From Actinostola sp. cb2023 (Eukaryota > Cnidaria > Anthozoa > Actiniaria > Actinostolidae), in assembly GCA_033675265.1 (NCBI GenBank), contig JAUJYZ010000971.1, forward strand, positions 1 through 64,000: a stretch of 64,000 bases of DNA, written 5' to 3'. Under the pieces are notes generated by a model. The model had not been told where the DNA came from, made no database searches, and worked only from the letters and a program-made list of their open reading frames with translations. The number at the start of each line of letters is the position of its first letter. Position 1 is the stretch's first letter. Positions 35,186 through 46,574 of the stretch are shown here, one piece after another. A program made the position numbers and the translations under genes.

Positions 35186-35485
35186 AAATTTGTGAAATAC
35201 ATGCGCAATCACTATTTTCTCACTTGTTTTCATCAAAAAAAGATTATTGAACTGTATTCTTATCTATACAGATATCATTAAAACGTTGTTCTGTGTTTCC
35301 CTATTTATTTTAGAGGTAATTATCGGTCGTTTTTTTAGTGTTTTCTTTTTCCAAAGAACTAGACGCTCTACTAGCGTGAAGTCGGGCTTCTAACTGAAAT
35401 GTAGCCTATTCAGTGAACTAAATATAGATATCTTAGTGCGATCGTTGCGTGACTTGGTAGAACAATATACAAATATACATGCATG

Positions 35486-35980
35486 TATATGCTTTCCTTG
35501 CAATTCCAGTACTGATTTCACAAACTCAGCGAATCATGAATGACAATGACATAGTTTATTTGGTACCATAAATATATCCATACAAATACAAATAGCGTAT
35601 ATATAAACTAGACATCGCAGAGTGATTTAAAAAAACAGGGTTTATCTCGGCTCGGTGTCTGTCTCACAACTATTCTCTTCGCTGAGTGTATCTACTCACT
35701 TCGATTCGTTCTAAGTTCTGAAGATCTCTAAACCTTTAAAGTACGACATATTAGTAACTACAAATTGTAGCTTCCTCCAACTGACAAGGTTTGTGAAGAA
35801 ACCATGCTGTGAGAGCCTTCGGTGATTATGCATGACTCGGTAGAACATGCTTTCTTTGTAAAATCGATTTCACAAACTCAGTGAATCATAGAAATGACAA
35901 TGACAATAGTTTATTTGATGCCATAAATATATCCATACCAAATACAAATATAAATAAACTAGACATCGCAGCGTGATCCA
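35486..35980 (+). repeat. direct repeat of about 130 bp
   Basis: 35,488-35,624 and 35,848-35,975 are alike. Shared blocks are GATTTCACAAACTCAG, GAATCAT, ATGACAATGACA, CCATAAATATATCCATAC and AAACTAGACATCGCAG. No coding frame. The surrounding 35.2-36.35 kb holds nothing else I recognise. Confidence 0.65.
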
Positions 35981-36479
35981 ATATGGTGACTCGAACAATC
36001 ATGAACAATATTTCCTGCATTCTGGGCATTCAAATCAGTGATTTACTTACAACTGAACCGATTTCAAAACTCAGCAAAATAAAGATATATCAGTGTAGTG
36101 TAGTGTTATAAGCTTACAACAACAAACAATTACAGCGGTACAAAGTATAGACGACATTGACTTTGTTTAGATCTTGTGTCAGTTGTGCGATACTCATGTG
36201 CGATACGATAGCATATTTCTCTTAATTCTTAAACTTCTCGCATTTTGCTTTGATCCCCATTATTTCATCATTTAACTCAACATGTGAAGTCATTTGAGCG
36301 ATATTTGAGTTGTTTTGAGCAATATTTGTTTGTGAAGAATGTCTCCTGTTAATAGTCTATGATGATCAGAGACTTCGGTAATTATCTGAGTGGCCGGCAC
36401 GGCGCATGCGCTGTAGAACCCACTTTGCGATTTGAGGTCAAAGAATACGACGACGACCGCTCTTCATTTTTAGAGTCGG

Positions 36480-36690
36480 GTTTTCCACAGGAAGCCCGAC
36501 TAACAAGACCGTGTAAGCACACAGGCAGCCCAACCATTCCTTTTGAGGCTACTAAATAATTCAATAAAATGATATTTGTGTCTTTTTTTAGATGGGTTTG
36601 CTGTGGTAGAGCGCGCGCACATTTATATATTGGGCTTCCTGTGTTGAGGAAGGCATAATGTTGGGATCCCTGTGTACGTCCTGCGGGACG
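36480..36690 (+). repeat. cluster of CACAGGNANCCCA motifs, copy 1
   Basis: Motif copies on either strand at about 36,486, 36,520, 36,594, 36,636 and 36,663, with GGCTACTAAATAATTCAAT, AAATGATATTTGTGTC and GTAGAGCGCGCGC between them. The same arrangement is inverted at 39,590-39,735 and 47,055-47,215, so it is a dispersed element. Confidence 0.6.
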
Positions 36691-36694
36691 CGCC

Positions 36695-38433
36695 TGCAGC
36701 AATGTGTTATATTGAAACAAGGTATGAAACTGATGGCGTATCATGGCCTGATGTGCGGCGCACTTTAGTGGTGCACTTTTCCGTGAGCCGAAGAGCCGAA
36801 GTCGTCGTGCGCTACAGACCCGTGGGGAGTACCCAGGGTGAAGTCGTTATTTTGTCGCTAATGGCGGGGCGTAAACGTTGGGATTCTATTCCCTATTCAT
36901 GGTGTGAGTTGTGCTCGACACGTGAGAAAGTTTTGTCAGTGAAAAGTAAGTTGAAAAGTAAGCTGAACTAAAAGTATTTTTGTCAAGGTTTTTACGTAGT
37001 ATTTGCTCTAAATGTTCTCTAATAAAAGGACATGCCTACTAGAGCAGAAGGGCTGCTTAATACTCCTCAACAAATCCGTTTTTTTCATAAATTATGACTG
37101 TGCTACTTGACTTGTGTAGTTTTGTCAGTGATCGAAATACACTTAGCTTCAACAAGGAACCTCTCTCAACTGACTGATTTTACTATATCTGTTTAAACAT
37201 TTTGACTGTCTCATCTAGAAAGTGTTTGACTAATCTTGTAATTTACTTATAGTTCTTCTGACACAAGGGAACGCCAACACAGCATAAACCATCTGAAGCA
37301 AAAATATAGACGAACTCAAATTCACTGACATCGAAGGAGACATGAATGGCGATGGACTCATGAAGCAGTTGAAGCTGCCGTGAACTAAAATATAATTAAC
37401 AGTTGTTCATTATTGCCAATGAAATAGCACAACACATTTAGCAAATACTATCATCTGAGAAACACAGAGTAATTTTAACTGTATTTTTCGTAAGAACGTA
37501 AGTAAGCTTATCGTTTCCACTTTGATGTTTGTTATTCAATCATTCACAACTTGTCGATTGTGTACAATTATTTAATTGTTATTATCCATGCTATCAATAT
37601 AGTGAATAAATGGAACAGAAAGAACGGCAAAACAGTGTGTAAAAAAAAACTAGAAAACTTATTGTTGTAATAAATACGTTTGTTTGTCATTTTGTGTACA
37701 AGTACTGATAGCAAATGTGTTGTGCAGTACTAAATATTGAGACTATTCAGCATTTATAAAACACAATGCGTTAATTTTGAAGATTTTAATCAATCAAAAT
37801 CAAAATACCAAACAAATACGTTACAGAAGTCAAAACAGAAAACAATTATAAATATATTTTTTACAATAACTTACAAATTTCTCGCGCGCTGATTGATTAA
37901 TTTTCATCATCAATAAGAGGACAGACAGATAAAAAACAAAATGGCGCGTACAAAGCTGAAGATCGATGTAGAAAAATATATTCAATGGCCGATTTTCCTT
38001 CGTTCCAAGTTGAATTTCTTGAGGAAATTTCAGATGAAAAACTATGCTTGTCACTGGAGGAAGTTGAGTCCGAACAGAAAGTAAATGATAGCGTTCGCTT
38101 TGCGACACTAAATGACTACGAACTACACGAAATAGTGAACATATAAATGTTAAAACTTGTCAAAAAGAGCATAGTTTAGATTTGCCGAGCGCTTGTCGAA
38201 GGTAAGCTTGTCCTCTCGAAGGTAAAATCCGACTGTTTCACGGAAAAGTGCACCAGTAAAGTGCGCCGCACATCGGTCCATGAGGCGCAAAATGTCAAAA
38301 TTAATTTTTTTTAGAGAATACGGTAAAGTTTAGTTATTCGAAGAAAAATTGAAATGTCACGTCATATTGACAAAGATTAGGGTCAAAAACGTATTTGTCA
38401 CGTGACCGAGTTTCATACCTTGTTTCAATTTAA
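36695..38433. mobile_element. inverted-repeat element interrupted by a second element
   Basis: The left end at 36,705-36,790 (GAAACAAGGTATGAAACTGA, then TGTGCGGCGCACTTTAG, GGTGCACTTTTCCGTGA) pairs with the right end at 38,225-38,430 (TCACGGAAAAGTGCACC, TAAAGTGCGCCGCACAT, TTTCATACCTTGTTTC). The inner 1.4 kb has no ORF I can name. A piggyBac-like element sits in the right end at 38,434-39,202. Confidence 0.6.
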
Positions 38434-39202
38434 GGTAATGCGATCGTGCATTCGTGCGCATGTCCTGATCATGATATTCAACGGCGATTATCTAAAAATC
38501 TAAGTCGGTGACCTATCCTGATTTTTCCACTGTAAGTCTAGGTCAACTAAAGCTAGAAAATATCAAAAAATGAAGACAGGTCTTCGAGCTATTTTTTTAG
38601 TAAATCTACGAAGTGTTCATTTTCGAACTACTTTTCATTGGTTGGGCTTCCTGTGGTAGAGCTCTTTCAATATGGCGGATCATGCATTTTAATATTCAAC
38701 GGCGAATATCTAAAAATCTAACGCGGTGACCTACCCTGATATTTTTGCCCTGAGTAGGTAGTTACGAAAGCTAATACATATCAAAAAATGAAGGTAGGTC
38801 TTCGAGCTAAATTTTAAGGAAATCGCCAAAATGTCCAAAAATAGGATCGTAAAGGACGGTCAAAATGTCATTGTTTTTGAAATTTTTGCGTTGAAAACTT
38901 ATTGTTCAACACAATAAAATGACAAATTTGGGTTTTTTCATTATATTATGTTAACATATGTATCATTTGAAAGTATTGCTTTTATTATTACCGACCTATA
39001 CGGACAGCAAGAGCTTGTTATTCCATTATCCATTTTTGCCAGAAAAGATGGCCGCAAGCCCCATCTTTGAAAAATTATATCTTCTCAATGGATTCGGTGA
39101 CCCCCATTTTTTATTTTATTTTTCTACTCTAGCACTCAAAATCAATATTTGTGCCAAGTTTAAAAAAAATTGTTCGACAAAAAATTGCACGATCGCATTA
39201 CC
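38434..39202. mobile_element. piggyBac-like non-autonomous element
   Basis: Perfect 17-bp inverted ends GGTAATGCGATCGTGCA and TGCACGATCGCATTACC, flanked on both sides by TTAA (38,430-38,433 and 39,203-39,206). TTAA target duplication is the hallmark of piggyBac-type transposition. Inside is a diverged direct repeat of about 140 bp at 38,480-38,620 and 38,695-38,835 (ATATTCAACGGCGA, ATCAAAAAATGAAG, AGGTCTTCGAGCTA). Between its copies lies a GGGCTTCCTGTGGTAGAG motif. No transposase. Confidence 0.8.
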
Positions 39203-39225
39203 TTAACAAATTGAAGGTGGTTTTG

Positions 39226-39570
39226 AGTTGTCTGTACTCTTATTGACACACTTGACGTCATAAAATGTTCAAAACTCAAGTGGAATCACGAGTGTAGCGA
39301 GTGATTTCACTGCCAAGTTTTGGACATTTAATGACGTCAAGTGTGTGTCAATAAGAGTACAGACAACGATAAAACCATCTTCAATCTGTTTTTTACAATA
39401 ACAAAGTCAAAAAGCATCCAAAAACAAGGAAAAAGTTTGAAAGAAAAACTGTTTCAAGCGCGCGCTGGCTCCGTGCGCGAGCGATTCGTCATACACTGTG
39501 TCTGTACTCTTATTGACAACGGCTGAGAGCCAATCAGATTGCGAGATTTCGCTCTGTTATTGTAAAAATA
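39226..39570. mobile_element. foldback element with CCAATCAGATTGC end, copy 1
   Basis: A hairpin at 39,230-39,367 (GTCTGTACTCTTATTGACA arms, GACGTCA inside) is followed by an inner inverted pair: TTTTTACAATAACA at 39,388 and TGTTATTGTAAAAA at 39,557. Just inside the right end is GCCAATCAGATTGCGAGATT. The related right end alone is at 62,580-62,655. Confidence 0.65.
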
Positions 39571-39589
39571 CACATGTACTGCGGGACGT

Positions 39590-39735
39590 GTGGGATGCGC
39601 ACAGGGAGCCCAATATTATACGGTACTCAACACAGGAAGCCCAACATATCTACGTATTATATATTGCGCTCACGCGCGCTCTACCACAGGAAACCCATCA
39701 AAAAAAGACGCAAATATCATTTTATTGAATTAAAT
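39590..39735 (-). repeat. cluster of CACAGGNANCCCA motifs, copy 2
   Basis: Motifs at about 39,603, 39,642 and 39,682, then CATCAAAAAAAGACGC and AATATCATTTTATTGAATT. Reverse orientation relative to 36,480-36,690. Confidence 0.6.
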
Positions 39736-39906
39736 AAAAAATATTTTTTTCACTGACTTGACATTTTCCTACCAAAAACTATTTAAAACAATAAGTCTAC
39801 CTAAGACGGTTATACATGCCAAATTTTATTTGAAACTGAGCTTGATTGAAGGACTTAGGGGGGGAGGGTATTTGTTATAGACCTCAAAAGCCCAATTTTA
39901 CATATA

Positions 39907-42900
39907 TAGTCCGGCAGCATGTGTGATCCCGTGGGAATTTCATGATGAAAGCAAGCCACTAGTCTAGATGTGTTAAGTGGACCCTAAATAACATGAAAAG
40001 TGTTGGTGCCAACTTTGCAACTTGCACGGGCGGGATTTATGGGAGGTGGAAAATGTGACATATAAATCCCAGCATGGAAACGAGGCTCAAACATGAAATT
40101 GCCTATAACTTTCCACAATTTGTGTAAAAGCTTACCAAAATCACCCAAGTAATGTTACTCTGTGTTCCAAACACGAACATATGGATTTTAGGGATTAGTG
40201 TGGTCACGTGACCAAGCTAGCATGAAAACGAGGCTGACATAAAAGTTGCACTGGAGAGCCTGTTAACATCTCCAGAACAGCACACAAAGTGACTTATTTA
40301 TAAGCATTGCAGGTGGATGTCATGTATGCAGACAGACATGCTTATAGGAAAGGGTTGTCACGTGACTAAGATAGCATGAAAACGAGGCGGAGACAAAAAT
40401 CGCATTATCACATGGAACTATTTAATTAAGCTTTAAGTTATTTTTAGAGAAGATCACCAATTTTTAAATAAACATTGTGTTATTAAATAAGTTACTTAAA
40501 TAAGTTATTCAGAACAGTGATGCAATATAGCACGAAACTACAGCCTTATATTGTGCACAACGTTTTCGTTTTTTACAAGTATCTCAAAATCTGCAATAAT
40601 CTTTCAAACATACAAAATGCCTGGTTATCATTTATTAAAGCTGCCGACTGATCTTCCATGTGGCTCACTCATGTACATATTATATGCATGTACATTATCT
40701 TCTTGGACTATAAACTAGTCATCATCACTATCGGACATGTCTTTATCTGTGTCCAGTAATGTACATCTTCCTCTTGAACATCATTATCACTGCTCTCCCC
40801 AGTGTCGGAGCAGGTGCAGAGGTCTGTGCAGTTTAACCCAGCCTTGTGGCACTGACAACGGTTAGTGGAACACCGTTCCTTTCAACATCCATACTTAACT
40901 AGTTGAATGGCTTCAAGGGCTGGTGGCAGCTTTGTCATAACCAGTAGCCATTCAACTTGATTCGTCCGTCATCCATAATGTTGTGATGATGATAGCTCTG
41001 GATTTGTTAGTTTATTTCTGTTCAAGACCATCATTTGATAATGAGCTCGCAGGATCGCCTGGTGCAGCCCAGCCTGGTGGTGGCAACCTGTCGGATTGTG
41101 CTTGCTTCTTCCTGAAGAAGAACCATCGCAGCTCTTTGAAAGTGGTGATGCTTGTTATCGACAGATATACGGCTGGCAGACGAACTTCTCGATGGCTAAA
41201 GAAGAAATAATAACCCCACGAAAAATGATTATCTGAGGATTGAGTGTGATATAGCACTGAAATTCATCAATGACGTGACATGTACTGAAATCCATCAATT
41301 ATTAAATGTTAGAAACATGTATATACGCGGGAATACATAGATAGAAACATAGATAGAAACTTCTCAATGGCTGCAGCGATCTCGTCATCTGACTGAGCAG
41401 CTTGCCCAAGATGCGCGAGGAAAGTGGTGATGGATTGGTCAGCTGCGATTACCTTCCAACACAGAAGCATTCCTCTTCCAGAAAAACTTCCTGTGTTGTC
41501 AGCTCCGCTTAGGGTGTGAAATGCTGGAAGCGCTGCTGTCTTCTCCGGCCAAAGAGTTTCAACAATTGACCGCAGCTCAATCACACGATAGTGTTGCCCT
41601 CTTCCCGTGACAAACAAGGTGTTGTTGCACAGTTCCGGGTAACACCTTAGAGCGAGGATAAAGACATCTGTGTTGGGAGAGTGAATCTGCAGTTGGGTTG
41701 CATCATGAACAGTAGCATCAAGGGCATCGCACGATCATCTTCGTATCAGCTTCTTCTTGGTTACTCGGCTGTAGATATCTGACATCCTTGTGTGTTGCTT
41801 GGCAGTCGCTTCCCCTTGCCAACACTAGTTGCTTTCCACTACGCTTAGCATACTCTTTAACCTTCTGTCCCAGATAGACGGTGAGCTCCATCTTGGTATT
41901 CGTGTGTAACAGGAGTCTCTTCATTGGGACTTTGGCTATGTGTATCAGTTGAGTCGGTGATGCGATAATACACTGCATGGTGCTTGGTCTCTTTGCCGTC
42001 TAATCCTGGTGGCCGCTTTGAGGGACAGTGGTAAATCGTATCTATCAAAAATTAAACGCACTTCATTACTTTGACTGTGCGTGTATGATGTAGTTACTGA
42101 AGTGTTCAGCTTCTGAGCTGTGCACAATTTTTTATCCATTATCTGGTTTTGTCATGAAAGTGCATGACTGCACTTCTAGTGTATCTAAATTTATAGCGAC
42201 TTTTACTTGATCTTCACTATTTGGACTAACTATACACTCATGTTGTTCCCCCTATTATTCAACTTCTCTAGGATGTTCATTACAGTATCTAGTACTTTTG
42301 GCCGCTGAACAGTGCAGCACTGTGCCATCAGCAGCAAACAACGATCACGAGACTATCAAATATTTGCCAACAGTTTCCTTGATATCGATTCATACGCGCG
42401 AAAAGGGACCTGTCCTTTTAAGTTCTACGACTTTGTCTGCTGCTTTCGCCTTCACGACCTTTGCACCGGTTTTCCACGTTAGGCGTTTTTGCTTCTTCAT
42501 TGGTGATCAAAATTGTATTTTCTCCGACTCGCTCCTTCAACAAAAGAATCGAACAGTGTCCTGCCAATCTCACTTTGTTCATACAAATCATTCTTTCACC
42601 ATTTCTGGCAATAACCACCTTTGTCACAACGTTAAACAGGTTGGTACTTGCATCAGAGAATGTTCTATGCCTTTCTCTTCACTCTCGTAAGACACACCCG
42701 GCACCTTGTTCTTTGCTTGTCAGTCAACTAGCATTGCAAGCTCTGGGGATATCAGGAAGAACTTCGTCTAAGCATCTTGATTTAGCGTAATGCCAACCAA
42801 TCCTTCAGACACCTTCATGGATCAGTTGATGTGTTGTAGTGCATTGTCGGCTCCTAAATACTGTGCAGAACGGCACTTGGCGTTCTTGTTCACTACCCAG

Positions 42901-43598
42901 TTTCCTTGGATGAACTCTGCATAGATGTGTGCATGATCTGATTCTTTCAAAGATGACATATCAGCAAGGTACTGCACAGGAATCATACGTGCATAGTTCA
43001 TTATGTCATTTGCGAAGATTGACGGAAGTACTTGGTGATCATCATCTCTAAAAATAACTTAAAGCTTAATTAAATAGTTCCATGTGATAATGCGATTTTT
43101 GTCTCCGCCTCGTTTTCATGCTATCTTAGTCACGTGACAACCCTTTCCTATTAGCATGTCTGTCTGCATACATGATATCCACCTGCAATGCTTATAAATA
43201 AGTCACTTTGTGTGCTGTTCTGGAGATGTTAACAGGCTCTCCAGTGCAACTTTTATGTCAGCCTCGTTTTCATGCTAGCTTGGTCACGTGACCACACTAA
43301 TCACTAAAATCCATATGTTCGTGTTTGGAACACAGAGTAACATTACTTGGGTGATTTTGGTAAGCTTTTACACAAATTGTGGAAAGTTATAGGCAATTTC
43401 ATGTTTGAGCCTCGTTTCCATGCTGGGATTTATATGTCACATTTTCCACCTCCCATAAATCCCGCCCGTGCAAGTTGCAAAGTTGGCACCAACACTTTTC
43501 ATGTTATTTAGGGTCCACTTAACACATCTAGACTAGTGGCTTGCTTTCATCACGAAATTCCCACGGGACTTTATTTCATGACATTTGCTGCCGGACTA
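39907..43598. mobile_element. DNA transposon with about 565-bp terminal inverted repeats
   Basis: The left repeat runs from TAGTCCGGCAGCA (39,907) to about 40,470. The right one runs from about 43,035 to TGCTGCCGGACTA (43,598). Shared blocks are AGCAAGCCACTAGTCTAGAT, GGCACCAACACTTTTCATG and CCTCGTTTTCATGCTA. ATA flanks both ends, a possible short target duplication. The body carries a decayed ORF on the minus strand. Between 40,470 and 41,300 no gene is seen. Confidence 0.82.
41309..43045 (-). pseudogene. decayed transposon ORF with NYAR / EEADTK / LPAFHTLSGAD motifs
   Basis: Fragments lie in order on the minus strand. About 43,030-42,810 gives IFANDIMNYARMIPVQYL and EFIQGNWVVNK and is ended by a stop. 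41,978-41,718 gives SNQEEADTKM. 41,617-41,309 gives ALPAFHTLSGADNTGSFSGR. From memory, this order (NYARWLPV..., then EEADTR, then LPAFHALTGCD) recurs in a large family of uncharacterised cnidarian proteins found in many copies and thought to be mobile; a PIN/XPG-like nuclease has been my impression, not a fact I can show. Stops and frame changes show it is not functional. It lies wholly between the inverted repeats. Confidence 0.7.
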
Positions 43599-43734
43599 AT
43601 AGGTCAAAAAGTCAAAGTTGAGGGAGTGGTCATTGTGAAATTTAGACAGCAGAGAAGAATAGTTGTTGTGGATATTAGTCAGACCAATGGTCACATTCAC
43701 CCTATGGTGATCCAGGGGGGGAGTGATGCTTGTC

Positions 43735-43880
43735 ACGTGACTAACCCTAGCCTCTAAGCCAGCCTTCAGTCAAATCTAACCCTAGCTTCCAGAACTAACC
43801 CAATGGCAAAAAAAAAATAACCCTAAGCCTGAATCGTTACCCTAACCCTAGTTTTGAGTTAACCCCAACCCTAACTTCTT
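43735..43880 (+). repeat. degenerate CCCTAA-rich stretch
   Basis: Contains TAACCCTAG, CTAACCCTAGCTTCC, AATAACCCTAAGCC, TTACCCTAACCCTAG and CCCCAACCCTAAC spread over about 140 bp. It resembles interstitial telomere-like sequence (animal telomeres are TTAGGG) but is too irregular for a telomere. Confidence 0.5.
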
Positions 43881-43903
43881 CCCGGAGGTGACAAAAGTCC
43901 TGG

Positions 43904-44161
43904 TCACATACTTCTGGTGTAACAGCTGTCCTCAAAATGTGCTGAACACAGCGACGCATATTTGCTGGCTTCACGAAAATCGTGGCGATGTCTCTGGACA
44001 AATTTAACCCATTTCCCCCGTATTACTGGGTCTGATGGGAACTGGTGCATCGTAATGCCTTCGGTAAATGTTGTGTTTTTACAACTTTGTAGATTGGGTG
44101 CACCAGCGACGCAATATCTTCCTCCTCTACGCTTCGTTTTGCCATGTTTACACTCCGCCAT
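43904..44161 (-). CDS. THAP zinc-finger first exon
   Basis: The frame starts with an ATG in a good context (AAAGATGGCGG) at 44,161. It encodes RYCVAGAPNLQSC, HQFPSDPVIRGKWVKFVQRH and LCSAHFEDSCY, the C2CH pattern with the conserved W and the C-x2-H pair of THAP DNA-binding domains. After CYTR the sequence is GTATGTGACC, a plausible splice donor, so the annotated frame probably runs past the true exon end. I cannot find the next exon. THAP domains occur in host transcription factors and in P-element-like transposases. The transposon at 39.9-43.6 kb begins only 0.3 kb downstream, but its repeat ends before this exon. Confidence 0.72.
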   Translation of the reverse strand: MAECKHGKTKRRGGRYCVAGAPNLQSCKNTTFTEGITMHQFPSDPVIRGKWVKFVQRHRHDFREASKYASLCSAHFEDSCYTRSM

Positions 44162-44384
44162 CTTTCAGTTTGTGATATTGTGCAACCAAGGTGACGTCAC
44201 AAGCCTTAGTCACGTGCTATTTTGGCCGCGCGATTCAAATACCACTTTTGAACGAGAAATAATATATATTCGAAAGCTTGTAGAATCGTCAATTTTTATT
44301 GAAATCTTCCAAAACTTCGGAATTGAGTATTTCAAATGTTATATTTTATAAAAATGTCGAAACAAATTTCGCTTCATATGCACT

Positions 44385-44570
44385 TTAATTAGTAGCCTCA
44401 AAAGGAATGGTTGGGCTGCCTGTGGTAAGCAAGGTAAACTCGTGCTCTGTTGTATTGAGCAAGTTTTTTTTTTTCTATTTTTTTTTTTTTTTATTATTAT
44501 TATTATTATTGTTTTTTTTTTAAAGCTTTGGCATGGTTCAAGACTGATTGGGATCCCTGTGGTAGTGCAT
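44385..44570. repeat. CACAGGNANCCCA motif fragments around a T-rich microsatellite
   Basis: GTAGCCTCAAAAGGAATGG then GGGCTGCCTGTGGTAAG at 44,413, a T-rich run with (ATT)n at 44,465-44,522, and GGGATCCCTGTGGTAG at 44,551. A short related piece of the element seen at 36.5 and 47.1 kb. Confidence 0.55.
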
Positions 44571-44849
44571 GTGGATTTCAGGTTCAAGTTTGATTTTCAT
44601 TTCTAGAAGCCCTTCCTTTACTACCTTGCGACGGGGAACAAAAAAAAAGAGTTGTGTTTTTCAATTCATGCCGGACAAAGGCCTGGGCACGAGTAAAAAC
44701 AAATCTGGTTCCAATAGAAAAAAAAACATTTCACTTGGCGCAATTGGTCTTGGAAGGCGATATCTGCATTAATGTTCACATACCGAAAACGGGATGTGGT
44801 GACAGCGCGCAGACAAACTTCCCTGGACACACTTTTATCATATCTTAAT

Positions 44850-45895
44850 TAGAATCAGATTTCAGATTTATTTGGAATTAACTTTGACCTGCATTTGAAT
44901 AGTAGTAACTACATGTAACAATGGGAAACTATTGCATATTATGATATATAAATAAATCTAGGCAGGCCAATGGATAACAATACAATCACTCACCCTTGAG
45001 GTACTATTCCACATGGGAAATTTGTGTTCTGCTGTATCTTTGTTGTAATAAAACAGAAGTTCGCCTGATTTGCAGTTGAATTTCATCCATCCTGGATCTA
45101 CAAGTTCCGACTCCATAATAAGCAACCTTTGAATAAAATGAAAAATCTATCATTCTTAGCATCTGATGTGATTAGACCCCATCAGCTTGGGTGTAATGTT
45201 TTCCATATTATTGTTATTGTCAGTGGCCGTATTCACCGGCGTGTAATTAATGGCATGGACATTACAGCCTCTCATTCATGGACGTTATAGTACAGCGTGT
45301 GAAAAATGATTTGATAAAGGGAAATTAACTATCTTTTCTTCTTTCCTAACCAATAAAATCATATCCAATTTGTCTTGTGATGTGGTCAGCAGTGTTTATA
45401 TTTAAGCATGCTCACTAAGTTGATAGTTCTGAGCATGCTCAGAAATGAATAACTGCTGGTCACATTAATTCCATCTACCAAGTATTCTAAGTTCAATGAA
45501 AGATCCTAAGAAGAACCGTTGGGGATAATATCTCTCCAGTCTGAGTAAAATCAGTTCCAGGTCAATACAAGGCTTACCTTGAAAAAGACAGATTTGGTTA
45601 TGTTAAATTTTGGCCTGTTACATCATATTTCTGGTAATATGTGCCTGATATTATTACCGGTATATTGTGAGTTAATTTAACCTTTTTCATTATAGTCAGT
45701 CTGCAGTTACGTACAGACACAGCACAGTATATTATGTGAGATTAGAAAGATGCATTCATCACATGTTACAAATGTACATGCATAAAGATATATTTATTAT
45801 GATGATTATTTTAAATTATTTTTATACTGCTACAGTACAAAATTGTATGTCATTATTGCCTTTACATGAAGTTGTCTATCTGGCCACAAAGGTGC
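44850..45895. other. no gene recognised
   Basis: AT-rich sequence with no supported coding frame, inverted repeat or RNA gene that I can see. Confidence 0.45.
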
Positions 45896-45896
45896 T

Positions 45897-46275
45897 TTAA
45901 GTGTCATAACATTTATTGTGGCACTGTGCTGTAAGACTGCCACACATTGTGGCACACATGCCGCATGTGTGCCATAAAACTAATTTGTGTGCTGAATGTG
46001 TGCCACAGCTCTGTGGCAAGCATGCGGCATAGTTGCCACAATTGTATGCCGCAATACTCCCTCTGGCATTGTGTGCCACAAGAGTGCCACAAAGGTGCCA
46101 CAAAATATTGTGGCACTGCGTGCTGCAAGACTGACACAACTTTGTGGCACACATGCCGCATGCATGCCAAATAAACTAATTTGCATGGCAAATTCTAATT
46201 AGGCTGCCAAATGTGTGCCACAGTTTTCTGGCAACCATGCGGCATAGCTGCCACAACTCTGTGCCAAAGGCCTTA
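45897..46275. repeat. GTGCCACA / TGTGGCA palindromic repeat
   Basis: Dense mix of GTGCCACA, TGTGGCA, ATGCGGCAT and CATGCCGCATG in both orientations. A roughly 200-bp unit is present twice: 45,945-46,070 resembles 46,143-46,270 (ACACATGCCGCATG, AAACTAATTTG, TGTGCCACAG, AAGCATGCGGCATAG). Open frames on both strands here are by-products of the repeat. Confidence 0.7.
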
Positions 46276-46574
46276 TATTTTGCTAAGGGTGGGTGCCTGT
46301 ATATAAGGCCGGCCGGGTTCCACTGTATAGTGTTTTGAACTAAAAATAGCCAAATTAACAGTGAATGGAATTTATATGTTCAAAATGAAAACTACAATGC
46401 AATTGATAAGAAGAGTTTCTGTAATTTTAAAATGTCAGTAACTTGCACTAGGGTATTTTTGTATAATAAATGATGCCTACATGTACAAAAGCTTAGCTTA
46501 TATCTTAGCCTATCCTGACGTCACTGACTATATTTGAGAGATTTACAACTAAAGATTACTGTAGGTATGACTGT

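Noticed and set aside
37250..37385. Possible exon with a DMNGDG-like calcium loop
   Set aside because: Too short, no supporting exons or repeats of the EF-hand pattern, and stops on either side.
42298..42690. 130-codon plus-strand frame inside the transposon
   Set aside because: The opposite strand holds the transposon's own decayed ORF and this frame has no domain.
43735..43880. True telomere or chromosome end
   Set aside because: Cores are irregular, few and internal, with genes and repeats continuing on both sides.
45897..46202. Cysteine- and histidine-rich peptides on both strands
   Set aside because: Produced by the GTGCCACA repeat words in every frame.
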